A stretch of DNA of 64,000 bases from NCBI GenBank assembly GCA_029204225.1, contig CM055106.1, positions 49,860,908-49,924,907 of the forward strand, written 5' to 3'. Below the pieces are notes generated by a model. It was given only the letters and a program-made list of their open reading frames with translations. It was not told the DNA's origin and searched no databases. This DNA comes from Diphasiastrum complanatum. Lineage: Eukaryota > Streptophyta > Lycopodiopsida > Lycopodiales > Lycopodiaceae. Positions 32,915 to 42,599 of the stretch are shown piece by piece. Position 1 is the first letter of the stretch. Each line of letters begins with the position of its first letter. The translations under genes and the position numbers were made by a program.

Positions 32915-33571
32915 CCATGGCTCTATCAGGCCGATGTTATAACCCACTGGAAGAAAAAGGAGATTACCTTCAGAGAACAGATGGAGACACCGACAGGAAA
33001 AAGTCATAAAAGAATTTCCATATCATGGGAAAAGGATAAGTACGAAGGTGAGACACCTACATCTTCCTCGATCTATACTTCGGAGGAAGAAGGGCTTCAG
33101 TCAGTAGAGACTGAGGAAGGGGAGAGGTTAGCTACATTAAGAATACCTGCATACAGTAATAGAGTAGAATATGTCGATAGAGGAGATTGTGGAGTTCCAG
33201 AGATTAGTGCGATCATAGGAGATCAGACCATAGATAGAATACTAATAGACTCAGGATCTAGTATCAACCTAGTAACGAAAACAATGGTTAAAGAATTAGG
33301 ATTAGAAAACCAGATACAGCCTATCACTTATCACGAAATGCATTTAGCAGACGCGACTAAATGTATACCAGTAGGCGAGCTAAAAGGTATTAACGTAGTT
33401 ATAGAGACAAAGACGTTTGTTATGAAATTCCTTGTCATAAATCCAGTAGATACACCACCTTATTCGATATTATTTGGAAGACCATGGTTATATCAAGCAG
33501 ATGCTATTATAAATTGGCCTACCAAACAGATATTTTTTCCAAGTATTCTCACAGCCAATCCAATAGGGTGA
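32915..33571 (+). pseudogene. Second aspartic protease domain (element E)
   Basis: After an acidic linker (about 33000-33120) the frame shows LIDSGSSINLVTK with catalytic DSGS at 33248-33259, MHLADATKCIPVG, and LFGRPWLYQADAIINW. The order of motifs is that of the first domain, but residues differ at most positions, so this is an old duplication rather than a recent tandem repeat. The frame stops at 33571, and RT continues one base out of frame. Confidence 0.82.
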
Positions 33572-34575
33572 GGAGTTAGCTAGTCCTGCTAAATCATGGA
33601 TCAATTTCATAGAATGCTATGAGGTTGATGAGGAAGTAGACATACTGACAACATCCGAGTCGAGAGAAGTTTTGGGTGGAACCAGAGCAAGTCTGATCGA
33701 GGGGATGGTAGATAAAACAGATTATGTAGAAATAGAAATCAATAAAGTTAAGACTTTGAATCTATATAAACACCAATCGGACCAAGAATGTGAAGAGTAT
33801 ATATTGCTTCATAAATACCAAAATGTGTTTGCTTGGTCGATGGATGATTTAATAGATATACCAGTTAAATGGGGTGAACATAGAATAGATCTCATTCAGG
33901 GAACAATACCTGTTAGGCAGCGCCAATATAGATTGAATCAAAGTACTCCTTATTAGTAAAAGACGAATTAGATAGATGTCTTAGAGCGGGTATTATATAT
34001 CATGTTCTAAGTAGTGAGTGGGTGTCAGACGGGCAAAATTAGAGTTTGTCAGGATTTTAGAAAACTAAATGCTGCCACAGCAAAAGATTATCATCCTCTG
34101 CCGTATAGAGATACTATTCTTGACCAGGTAGCAGGACATGAACGTTATAGTTTTTTAGACGGATTCTCAGGTTATAACCAAGTTTTTATAAAAGAGGAAG
34201 ATAGATCCAAAACTACTTTCACCACTGATTGGGGGACGTACGCATATACACGAATGCCCTTTGGTCTTTGTAATGCACCTGCCACATTCCAACGTATGAT
34301 GACAAATATTTTTCAAAAAAATTTAAGAAAGTTTTTAGAAATTTTTATGGATGACTTTTGTGTCTATTCATCAACTAAAAACCATTTAGATGCATTAGAA
34401 AAAACATTGAGAAGATGTCAAGAGACATCTCTTAAACTGCATCTAGCTAAGTGTTACTTTGGGATGAGGGAAGGCATCCTTTTAGGGCATAAAATTTCAA
34501 AGGATGGTATACAAGCCGACATCGAAAAAATAAAGATGATTTTTAGAATTATTAGAACCAACCAATTTAAGTGAG
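33572..34575 (+). pseudogene. Gypsy reverse transcriptase (element E)
   Basis: After an N-terminal part (33672-33956, NVFAWSMDDLIDIP), RT proper shows GKIRVCQDFRKLNAAT, DGFSGYNQVFI, TRMPFGLCNAPATFQ and the active site FMDD at 34344-34355 followed by FCVYS. Both aspartates are kept. The usual block between SEWVS and GKIRVC (about 7-10 residues) is missing at 34020, and there is a frameshift at about 33955. RT copies the element RNA into DNA within virus-like particles. Confidence 0.88.
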
Positions 34576-35150
34576 CTTAGAGGTTTTCTAGGACATGTAG
34601 GTTACTATTGGAGGATAATTAAACTTTAACAAGTTTACTAAAAAAAATCCGTTGAGTACCATTGGACACAGGACCATCAGCAAGCTTTTGATCAATTGAA
34701 ACAGTCATTAGCAGAAGCCACTGGGGTTAGACCTCCAAATTGGGCTAAAAAGTTCCATGTATATGTAGACACGTCATCTTTTGCCATAGGTATAGTGCTT
34801 AGTCAGAAAGATGACCAAAATATAGATTATCCAATTTACTATGCGGGGAGGCAACTCGCTGCATCAGAAAAGAATTATTCCTCTACAGAGCGAGAAGCAC
34901 TAGAGATGATTTATTCAGTAGAAATTTAGATATTACCTTTTAGGATACCCTTTTGTTTTTCACGTAGATCATTACACATTAAAACATTTAGTGAATAAAC
35001 CTGATCTTTCGGGTAGAATAGCTAGATGGGTATTATTATTAGATGAGTTTAATTATGAAGTAGAACTAAGAAGAGGCAAGGATCATCAAAATGTCGATTA
35101 TATATCCCACCTCCAAACAAAAAATCAATTAGAACCCTTTTTGATGAATT
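34576..35150 (+). pseudogene. Gypsy RNase H (element E)
   Basis: The frame from 34696 reads KFHVYVDTSSFAIGIVLSQK, then YYAGRQLAASEKNYSSTERE, which are RNase H catalytic regions. A TAG at about 34927 interrupts. The second part, FHVDHYTLKHLVNKPDLSGR and NYEVELRRGKDHQNVDYISH, lies in the next frame. Confidence 0.85.
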
Positions 35151-35224
35151 TCCAGATGAACATATAATGTGTATTCAATCAGAAACATCAATTTATAAGG
35201 ACGTTATTAATTTTTTTATAGGAC

Positions 35225-35548
35225 CAGATATATCCTGAACATTTTAATAAACAACAAAAAACTGTTTTTCTTTCTAAGGTAGGACCTTACACGATTGTAA
35301 ATAGTATATTGTATAAATTAGGAGCTGACGATAGTCTCCGCCAATGTTTAGAACCAACCGAGACAACCGCTGTAATAAGTGCATTACATGAGAAAGATTT
35401 GGGAGGTCACTATGCTCTTAAAAACACTGCAAAAAAGATTTTTAATGCTAAATATTGGTGGCCTACAAATGTTAAACTGTTCATTAAAAAATGTGATGCA
35501 TGCCAGAGGATGGGGAAACCCAGCTTCGCAACACATTGGCCGCATTAG
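35225..35548 (+). pseudogene. Integrase zinc-binding domain (element E)
   Basis: LHEKDLGGHYALKNTAKKIF, NAKYWWPTNVKLF and KKCDACQRMG form the H2C2 domain (H, H, C, C spacing intact). A few codons later the integrase core should start, but the frame instead jumps to the C-terminal region. The catalytic D,D,E core, some 150 residues, is missing. Confidence 0.88.
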
Positions 35549-35900
35549 TAATAAAGAGCGAATGGACAAACAAGATAGTTTTTGGGAGCGGATGATTTCT
35601 TTGACACAACTAGAAGAGGATCGTCGTCTTTCATTAATCGAGACTGAACGAGTTCAGAATAAAAGAAAAGAAATTTTTTGATCAATCCATCAAGAAAATA
35701 AAAATCAAACAAGGGGACTATGTGCTTCTGTATGATAACAGACACATGTTATTTTCTGGAAAATTACATACCAGATGGATGGGACCGTATAAAGTTATAG
35801 AAGTTTTTAATAATGGATCACTTCAGTTAGCTGATCTCCAAGGACATTTACTTGACACTCGAGTAAATGGTTCAAGGGTGAAGCACTACTATGACTAATG
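35549..35900 (+). pseudogene. Integrase C-terminal region (element E)
   Basis: Frames contain DSFWERMISLTQLEEDRRLS, then KRKEIFDQSIKKIKIKQGDY, VLLYDNRHMLFSGKLHTRWM and NGSLQLADLQGHLLDTRVNG, ending KHYYD and a stop near 35898. This is the usual gypsy integrase end with the GPY/F-type region (RWMGPYKV). It ends without a chromodomain. Confidence 0.88.
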
Positions 35901-36458
35901 TCCGATACATCAATTTTTGAAGGCCGTCAATTTTTTTTGTCCAATTATTATTTGTTTTTTACCGAAATATTAGCGAAAATGCCGAAACTAGTTTACATTT
36001 TTTTTTTTAGCGAAAATGCCGAAGCATGCTGCATTGTTTGTATTGCGGAAAACCTGAGACCTTCGCTACATTTTATACTTTGCGAAAAACCCGACACTAC
36101 ATTGGAATTTACCACTTGCGACACTTAATTTCGCATTTTTCAGGATTTTCCGACACCTTCGCATTTTTCGCATAATAATTTTCGCTTTGATTTACCAAGC
36201 GAAGCATTCGTGTATTTTGTTTATTTATTTATTTTTGTTTTTAGGACTAGCCACTTTATTATTGAGTATGTACCTTCAAAACAAAGGACATGCTTCCATT
36301 TAATATTAGTCTAATCCGCCGAAGTACCATCAATACGACTAAAACCTCAAACACTTCAGTTGTTGTCGCTACCATTTTCCATCACTCTTGCTCTCCGAAT
36401 TGTGAATTGTTGCGATCAAGCTCTTGTCTGCCATCGCTAGTTTACATCTGCAAGCACT
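35901..36458 (+). other. Spacer between pol and the 3' ORF, GCGAA-rich
   Basis: No open frame. 35960-36200 has about a dozen GCGAAAA/TTCGC words with CCGA interspersed, the same kind of low-complexity pattern as 8500-8660. It may house a promoter or splice acceptor for the downstream ORF. Confidence 0.5.
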
Positions 36459-36965
36459 ATGGCGATTGTATTCAAAATGCACCCAGAGCCAGTAATACCA
36501 GTACTACAACCACTAGTTGTTCGAGCGCGAATTGAAGGTCTTCTTCAATTCAATCCATTAGTAATTCTTACTGATTTATGTTATGAGCTGATCCGCAATT
36601 TGGGCGAAACAGAAGAAGGACATATTTCCACAACCGTCCACAATCAAGAGATTGTTATCACCGAGGGATTTTACTATCGTGCCTTAGAATTGCCTATGGA
36701 CGGCAGTATGCTCATTACTAAACCAGATTTCATTGCGGAGAGCGGAGCTTTTCAAGAAGAGGCTTATCTTGAGAAATGGGGATACAAACTCTCTTACATA
36801 AGAGACCCCAATCTCAAGAGCTTCGTTCGATTTGCTCTTGCTTCTATCTTCTTACCGGAGCAAGAGTACACAATTTCAAATACCAATATGGGATACCTGC
36901 TGAGAGCTTTAAATGGAGAACAAATTGCCTACGGACAGATTGAGTTAATCAGTTCTCCAGGCTAG
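36459..36965 (+). CDS. Extra 3' ORF, first part (element E)
   Basis: ATG 36459 opens a 168-codon frame with no stop inside: MAIVFKMHPEPVIPVLQPLV, then VHNQEIVITEGFYYRALELP and FVRFALASIFLPEQ. It is followed by a short frame (36974-37276, serine- and glutamate-rich) and a coiled coil. There is no signal peptide or clear membrane helix, so it does not look like an envelope protein. Its general pattern recalls the plant-mobile-domain-like or Athila ORF1-like domains found beside some gypsy elements, but I cannot assign a family. Probably once one protein with the following two features. Confidence 0.6.
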   Translation: MAIVFKMHPEPVIPVLQPLVVRARIEGLLQFNPLVILTDLCYELIRNLGETEEGHISTTVHNQEIVITEGFYYRALELPMDGSMLITKPDFIAESGAFQEEAYLEKWGYKLSYIRDPNLKSFVRFALASIFLPEQEYTISNTNMGYLLRALNGEQIAYGQIELISSPG

Positions 36966-36973
36966 GTCAGCAG

Positions 36974-37797
36974 ATGGGCATTTTATGTATGCATGCTGGT
37001 GTGCTAATAGTGCAGGAGGATATCAAGATTGCACCAATACTGCCAGAGCTAGCACCATCAATTGAGGTGGAATCCCAGATGCAGACATCAAAGGCAGCCA
37101 CATCATCATCATCCAGTCAAGGGAGCACGGTGAGGATGACTTCGCCATTATCCCAGTACACACCACTATCAAATGTGGAAGAAGAGACGGAGGACACTGC
37201 TGATCAGGAGCATAATCAGGCTGAAATAACACAAGAGCCAGAACCACAAGGATCAGAGCAGCGAAAGCGATGCTGAGGAACCAATCCTCGATGCTGAGCT
37301 ATATCAAAAGGTTTTTGGAACACTACTGCCATATACTCGGGCAGCTATTCATCATCTTGCTAGCTTGGAGAAGGTATCCAGGAAGCTGGGGTCCAAGTAT
37401 GAAAGAGTCCGAGCAGACCTCACCCAAAAAGATACAAAACTGAGCGAAACAAAGGCTGAGTTGGCCTATAGAAATGAGGAGCTTGAAGCAGCTAATGCGG
37501 AGCTGAGCAGAAAAGATACAGAGCTTGAAGAAGCGAAAGGAAGGTAGAATGCCACGCTCAAAGTGTTGGAAGAAATGCAAGAGCAGTCCAACGCCTTCGA
37601 AAGTGAGAACATACTGCTCAAACAACAACTTCAGACCCTGCGGGCTCTTTTGCAGGAGGAGAGACGAGTGCGAACTACTCTTCAAAGTAGCAATGTGGAG
37701 CTGAGCAATGAACTTAGTAGTGCTCATGAATCAATTGCCCAACTGCAAAATTCTGCAGATATGTTAAAAAAAGACAATCAAATATATAAGAAATAGG
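36974..37797 (+). pseudogene. Extra 3' ORF, low-complexity and coiled-coil part (element E)
   Basis: 36974-37276 encodes a region rich in S, E, Q and T (ATSSSSSQGSTVRMTSPLSQ, then EEETEDTADQEHNQAEITQE). From about 37263 the other frame continues DAELYQKVFGTLLPYTRAAI, then a heptad-rich coil: YERVRADLTQKDTKLSETKA, EELEAANAELSRKDTELEEA. One TAG (about 37545) interrupts, then ENILLKQQLQTLRALLQEER continues to 37797. It is a long coiled coil, consistent with a self-associating protein. Confidence 0.65.
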
Positions 37798-37813
37798 CCA
37801 AAGAGGCAATATT

Positions 37814-39130
37814 GTGGCGAATCAGCGTCGAAGTCACACTTGCTGCCTGCATATCTCATGGCAGTACCGAATTGATCCGATAGCATGGAAGGAAATCCAG
37901 GAGAGGATGATCCAGACCTTCCAGATGCAATATCTGCAGCCGCGGATGATTGCTTATGAGAAGCTGAAGGAAGAATTGGAAGAGGCCAAATTCCAATCAG
38001 GCCAAATGCATATTTCTGATGCAGAAGAATCAGCGCAAGGACAAGATCAGGAGACGCAGACAGAGGAGCCAGCACCTGTAATGTCAGACAAAGCCATCCA
38101 AATGGATACCATTTGCAGGCAGATCCTGATAGATCAAGAAACACAGACCGAAACCAAGGATGCCGCAGAGGTACAAGCTACTGAAGACCAACCTAAGGTG
38201 TTAAGCATCATTCCATACCAAGCCCAGGAGTCACCAAGTGGAGCAATTGTAAAGAAAAACAAGATTGTCTACTCACTACTAAGGTCAGAATTTCAGACAT
38301 TTCATCAGGAACTAACATTTTTTATTCCACCTTTTTGTAGTCCAAAACTCCAATGGAGAATGGATTACTTTTTTTTACCTAAACTTTTTGGTTACACAAA
38401 AGAACAATGGGAGAACCCTTGGACTTTTTCTAACATAAATACTTTATGGTCTAGACTACCTATACATCAAAAAGGAATCCTCGCCCTTGCCATTGTTCAG
38501 AACAAGTTCAATGTGCAAACTAACTATATTCATGTGGTTGCAGGATCCTTGTATATACATCTTAGAATATCTAAGAACATTTGAAAATAATATTTTTTCA
38601 GCATTGGATGAGTATTTGAATAAGTTAGGATCACTTAACATTTTTGATGTGAAAGAAGTTGTTTCTAACTCTAAATCAGTCTCTTCCCAAGTTACTCATC
38701 AGTTCTTATTCCCTGATCTGTGGGAATTCTACACAGATTGGGAAACTAACTATTCTCGTTATTTGGAGAAAGTAAAACCCTCCTATCTATTCAACAACTG
38801 TATATTAAAGAGAAATTTTCCAAATATACATATGTTGCCTTTTCACTAACTGTCCCTTTTGCTGAGATGTCAGGAATCCTGACCGAGGTTAGTTGGTATG
38901 TACATCTTGTTAATAATACATTAATTGATAACCCCCTTGCTCCAATCAGCAATCAAGGAATGGGTGGTTATTCAAATTTGTCATTCCAAGAAGACTACAA
39001 CCAGAAGAACAACTATTTCCTGGCAACAAAAGGACTGACATTGGAACAAGAAAATGAAGAGAATGAAGCCCGAGCCAAGGCTATTTTCCACAGCAAGCTA
39101 GCTAGCCGAAAGCAACAAAGAAGGACATAA
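37814..39130 (+). pseudogene. Extra 3' ORF, C-terminal part (element E)
   Basis: The frame 37814-38584 has an acidic Q-rich start (QETQTEEPAPVM, repeated as QETQTETKDAAE), then a distinct domain: SLLRSEFQTFHQELTFFIPP, LQWRMDYFFLPKLFGYTKEQ and HQKGILALAIVQNKFNVQTN. A shifted frame (38487-38849) continues LDEYLNKLGSLNIFDVKEVV and FLFPDLWEFYTDWETNYSRY. A last frame (38867-39130) ends in a basic, E-rich tail with stop at 39128. No family recognised. A few frameshifts only, so decay is mild compared with its length. Confidence 0.6.
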
Positions 39131-39160
39131 ATCACATTGTTTGCGAGCCGCTGCACAGCT

Positions 39161-39170
39161 GAGGAAGGGG
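39161..39170 (+). other. Probable polypurine tract of element E
   Basis: GAGGAAGGGG is the only good purine tract between the last ORF and the LTR. It lies three bases before a TGTGGAG at 39174, which would be the LTR start by this criterion, 147 bases upstream of where similarity to the 5' LTR begins. Confidence 0.5.
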
Positions 39171-39173
39171 ATA

Positions 39174-40194
39174 TGTGGAGTCTTATGATCTCACATTATC
39201 CAAATTTTGTCATATATTGTAAAAAAATTTCAATTTCCATGTATATAAAATGTGCTATAGTGCCTAAATACATGTAAAGGCCTATTTCGCACTTTGTAAA
39301 TTCATATTTTGAGTAGAAGTTGTGGCGTACTAAAGAGACTCAATAGAAGTTTAGAACCGACATTTGACGGTTTGTAAGTGACATTGAGGCTGAAGAACAT
39401 TCCTATAAGGGTAGCACTATATGCCATTGTACATACACATTTCTACGCAGAGCTGAGTATCAATAGAGAGCGAAGAGCAAGTTCTTACAGCTTGAACATT
39501 CTTTCCTTCTGTTATCTCTCACAGAATTACTTTCTATCATGTGTGCGAACACACTCTGTATGATTTGTGATTGATTGTGATACTGTTATGTTTGCATCAC
39601 ACACATTTCTTACGTTATACTGAATTTCAGTTACTCTAACACAGATTTTCAAGCGACACCAGCAAGTAATAATTTTGACTAATGTGCGCGGGGAATTAGC
39701 CGAAGAGGTTAAACATAACTTTTAGCAGAAACTCCTTCAACTCTGAATGAGCTATGTGTTCAGATAATGGGATTGATTGAGGCTTTGTCTTGTTTGCTTC
39801 CTACGATAAAAACTAATTTTCTGTGTTTGATTAAGAAGAACTTTTAGCTAATGTGATTCTGCTTGATGAACCTAATTGCTAGTTGCAGTCAGTTCTGACT
39901 GTTTTCCTTATGCCTAAAGAGCCTGAAAGATAAAGTTATTCTTACAATCACAGACCTTGACCAAATCGTTCACCATTGGTATTCCTGGATGCCAATTTAC
40001 CCAAATATCTTTGGATAACCAGTTATGTCGTTGTAGTATTCGTTGTGAACTTTATACGCTCTAGTCTGTTTATCATCATACATACATTTACCATGCAAAA
40101 GATGCGATTATTCTCTCTCTTGGGGAACGATTAAACCTTTTATACTATGTAATTCATTGATTTTGTGGAAATCTATAACGACTAGGCCACCACA
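39174..40194 (+). repeat. 3' LTR of gypsy element E
   Basis: 39321-40194 aligns with the 5' LTR (874 bp in both). 39174-39320 has no partner at the 5' side and is either the U3 end lost from the 5' copy or a spacer. The LTR ends GGCCACCACA at 40194. Confidence 0.8.
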
Positions 40195-41039
40195 TTGATA
40201 CTTAGAAATTATTAGAAGACTATATGGAAATTTGATGATTATTACGATTTAAGTAATTCTTGATCAATTGGGAGAGTCAAGAATTTAGATCTGTTATTTG
40301 AACTCTAAATTTCTTTACTTTAGTGCTTACTTGAGATTGTGTGGTCTCACGGGCATTTTCATAGAGGTAATTTGTTACTCTTGAGAAAATTGCTTTCTTT
40401 AGTGGATGAAATTCTACTATAGATTGTAGTCAAGGAATGCTTGTGTACTGTTTTTCAGCCTAAAATCTCCAATTAATTAGGAGCAGTTAAGTCTATTAAG
40501 ATTTAATGGTTGTCATTTCTTTTGCATATGATGCTAGCAATAAGAGCACTTAACTCAAGAGAGTATTTGGGATACTCAGGACTGAGTTAAAGTCATTTTT
40601 ATCTTGATGGATCTCCTAGAGATTTTGGTAGGATGAATGGTCGGTTGTACCTTTATTTCTTGAAAAAAATTCTAAGAGTATTGGTACCAAGAAGCATTTA
40701 TGACATATCTACAAGTAATTGTGAATAGTCTTGGACTATAATTGTTTGCATCTTTAACTTTTGAATTTGATTCCAAAGTAAGGTGAGAACTCACCCAGTG
40801 ATTCATGTAAATTGAGGCTACATGAAGGTGATGTTACTAGAATGGAGAGAAGTAGGCCCAATAGGAAAATTTATTTCTTAGTGTACTTCTAAAGGTGAAT
40901 ATAGTACTTCAGTGTAGAGATAGATAGTTAGATAATTATTTTATCTCTAAGTACTTATTTGATATTAAAGTCATACTAAGGATTGATTTTTAGAGTAAAA
41001 GTGAAAGGTAAAAGATTGATTTGTTAGCTTTTGAAGTTG
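40195..41039. other. Non-coding spacer
   Basis: AT-rich, no open frame or recognised repeat. Probably degraded pol sequence of the chromovirus whose 3' end follows, since the sequence runs into its integrase C-terminus, but no motif can be read. Confidence 0.4.
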
Positions 41040-41354
41040 ATCTTCATGATTGGCCACCTGCTTGGTCGACTGCTCATCCAGTGTATCATATAATTTAGTT
41101 TATGTAATGATGGTTGTTGAATATGTTGAAGATCTTACCCATTTGGAGGACTTATCGCTCAATGTACCTTGGAATCTGAAAGAGTACTTTGAATCAAAGA
41201 TAAATAGATGAGAAATCATTCTATCTCTAGGTGCTTAATTAGGTTGGTTGTTTGATTGAGGATAATGATTCATGGGAAAGAGTTTGAAGCAAACAAATGT
41301 GGATCTTTCCTAGTTACTCGTTCTGAGGACAGAACTGGTTTAAGGGGGGGGAAA
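41040..41354 (+). pseudogene. Chromovirus integrase end and chromodomain remnant
   Basis: Pieces in several frames: HLEDLSLNVPWNL near 41140 (compare HLEDLSLSVPLEP at 28126-28401), then IEDNDSWER-like sequence at about 41257-41280 and LVTRSEDRTGLRGG. The purine tract AAGGGGGGGGAAA at 41342-41354 precedes the LTR. Heavily mutated. Confidence 0.65.
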
Positions 41355-41839
41355 TGTTATGTCCATGTCCTGTATAAGGGAATCAAAAAAATTCTTGACG
41401 TAGATAGCCACTCACTCCAATTTTGTGTGGTTATTAATTATGCTATGTCATTCCGGGTGTGGTCGTTACAAGTAATTAATAATCATAAGAGGGGACAGAC
41501 CTATAATTGGACATAGGAGCACTTGCATGGTGTATGATTGCTATAACGCAAGAATAGAGGTCAATAGCTTAATATAGGCTGCATGGAGATCCTAAGGGAA
41601 ATATTCTCTCCTCTTGGAGAGAATACATACCATGGAAACTTGCCCATCTCCCTATTAGAATTTCATATTCTTGAGCCAAGATTCCTCTCCTCTTTTGTAT
41701 TCATTCACTATGGCATGGAGGTGAAGTGGTTAGGGTATTGACTAGCCATTTCCTATTGGTTGGGTGGTTTTGCTCCACAGGTGTTCTTTTGGTTGTTTGC
41801 AACAGGATCTAGTCGGATGTTCATTAGGCAATCTTTACA
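41355..41839 (+). repeat. 3' LTR of a chromovirus, plus strand
   Basis: TGTTATGTCCATGTCC to GGCAATCTTTACA, 485 bp. The end matches the start of the solo LTR (TGTAAAGAC, complement GTCTTTACA), and the block TTGGTTGGGTGGTTTTGCTC at 41756-41775, continuing CACAG, is shared with four other LTRs in the window. The following five bases are ACTGA; no partner is visible. Confidence 0.75.
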
Positions 41840-42599
41840 ACTGAATTGCTTAACAGCCTTAACGGGCCTCCAACAACAACTTCACCAGCTCACTTAATGA
41901 GCAACTGAGCAATCTCGCGGCCAATTGGTGGCAGGGCAAATGCTGCAGGCCTTGACTGATCAAGTCTCGCAGCTGGAAAAAGAGACAGAATGTGAGAAAG
42001 CAGAGAGCCAAGTCTAGGTCCAAACATTGCAAGACTAGCTCAACCAAGCAAATCAGACAGCTCAAAAGCAAGATCAGCTCATGCAAAACAAGTTTGAGCT
42101 TGGTACAGAAAATATAGTCTGCCAGACCTACCAGACCAACATCAGCACCTTGTGGTGAAATCTACGGCACAACAAGACCAGGAAAACTTTGCCGCCCAAT
42201 AAGCCACCCTAGAACTCAAGGTCAATCTAGCAGGGCAACAAGTGCCTAATGTTAAAATGGATTGGTACTTTCCTTATGAAGTATTTTGTAATTTTGAATT
42301 TAAAAATCTGCAAATGTGCTCCTATACCACTTTGAAATGATTTAAAGCCTTTATATCCAAAAAGTTCAATAGTATTAACCATGGATTGTAATGTAATCAG
42401 AAGTAAGTTCCTAAGACTGTCTTTGGAAAGGCCTGAATCATATCGTTCTGCAACATACTAACATTTATAGTGTAGCTTCTGAATTACATGAGGGTTGGTT
42501 TAAACTTGTAAAGCTCATACCTGTTTATTTAGTTATAGATGATGATATGGTCAAAAAAACATGCCAATATTATTGAAAGGCTTGCCCATAATTTATCCC
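41840..42599 (+). pseudogene. Glutamine-rich coiled region upstream of the Penelope-like RT
   Basis: With stops removed, the plus frames read as a Q-rich coil (LQALTDQVSQLEKETE, LNQANQTAQKQDQLMQNKFE), then FPYEVFCNFEFKNLQMCSY. It may be the decayed N-terminal part of the Penelope-like element or a separate ORF. Too many stops to define limits. Confidence 0.35.

Larger units (their letters stand above)
29473..40194 (+). mobile_element. Ty3/gypsy element E, 10.7 kb, with extra 3' coding region
   Basis: Homologous LTRs of 874 bp each (29473-30346 and 39321-40194) flank a perfect tRNA-Asp primer site, gag with two zinc knuckles, two protease domains in one frame, RT, RNase H, the two ends of integrase without its core, and about 2.7 kb of further coding-like sequence 3' of pol. 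The primer site and the extra 3' ORF fit the Tat/Athila side of plant gypsy elements, and no chromodomain is present. No target duplication was found (29468-29472 AAAGT, 40195-40199 TTGAT), so one end may be rearranged. Stops and frameshifts are scattered throughout. Confidence 0.9.

Noticed and set aside
36459-39130. Reading the extra ORF of element E as a retroviral-type envelope
   Set aside because: No signal peptide, no clear membrane-spanning helix and no furin-like site could be seen; only the position 3' of pol would argue for it.
39121-40199. Target duplication for gypsy element E
   Set aside because: The five bases flanking the two LTRs (AAAGT and TTGAT) do not match, nor do shifts by a few bases.
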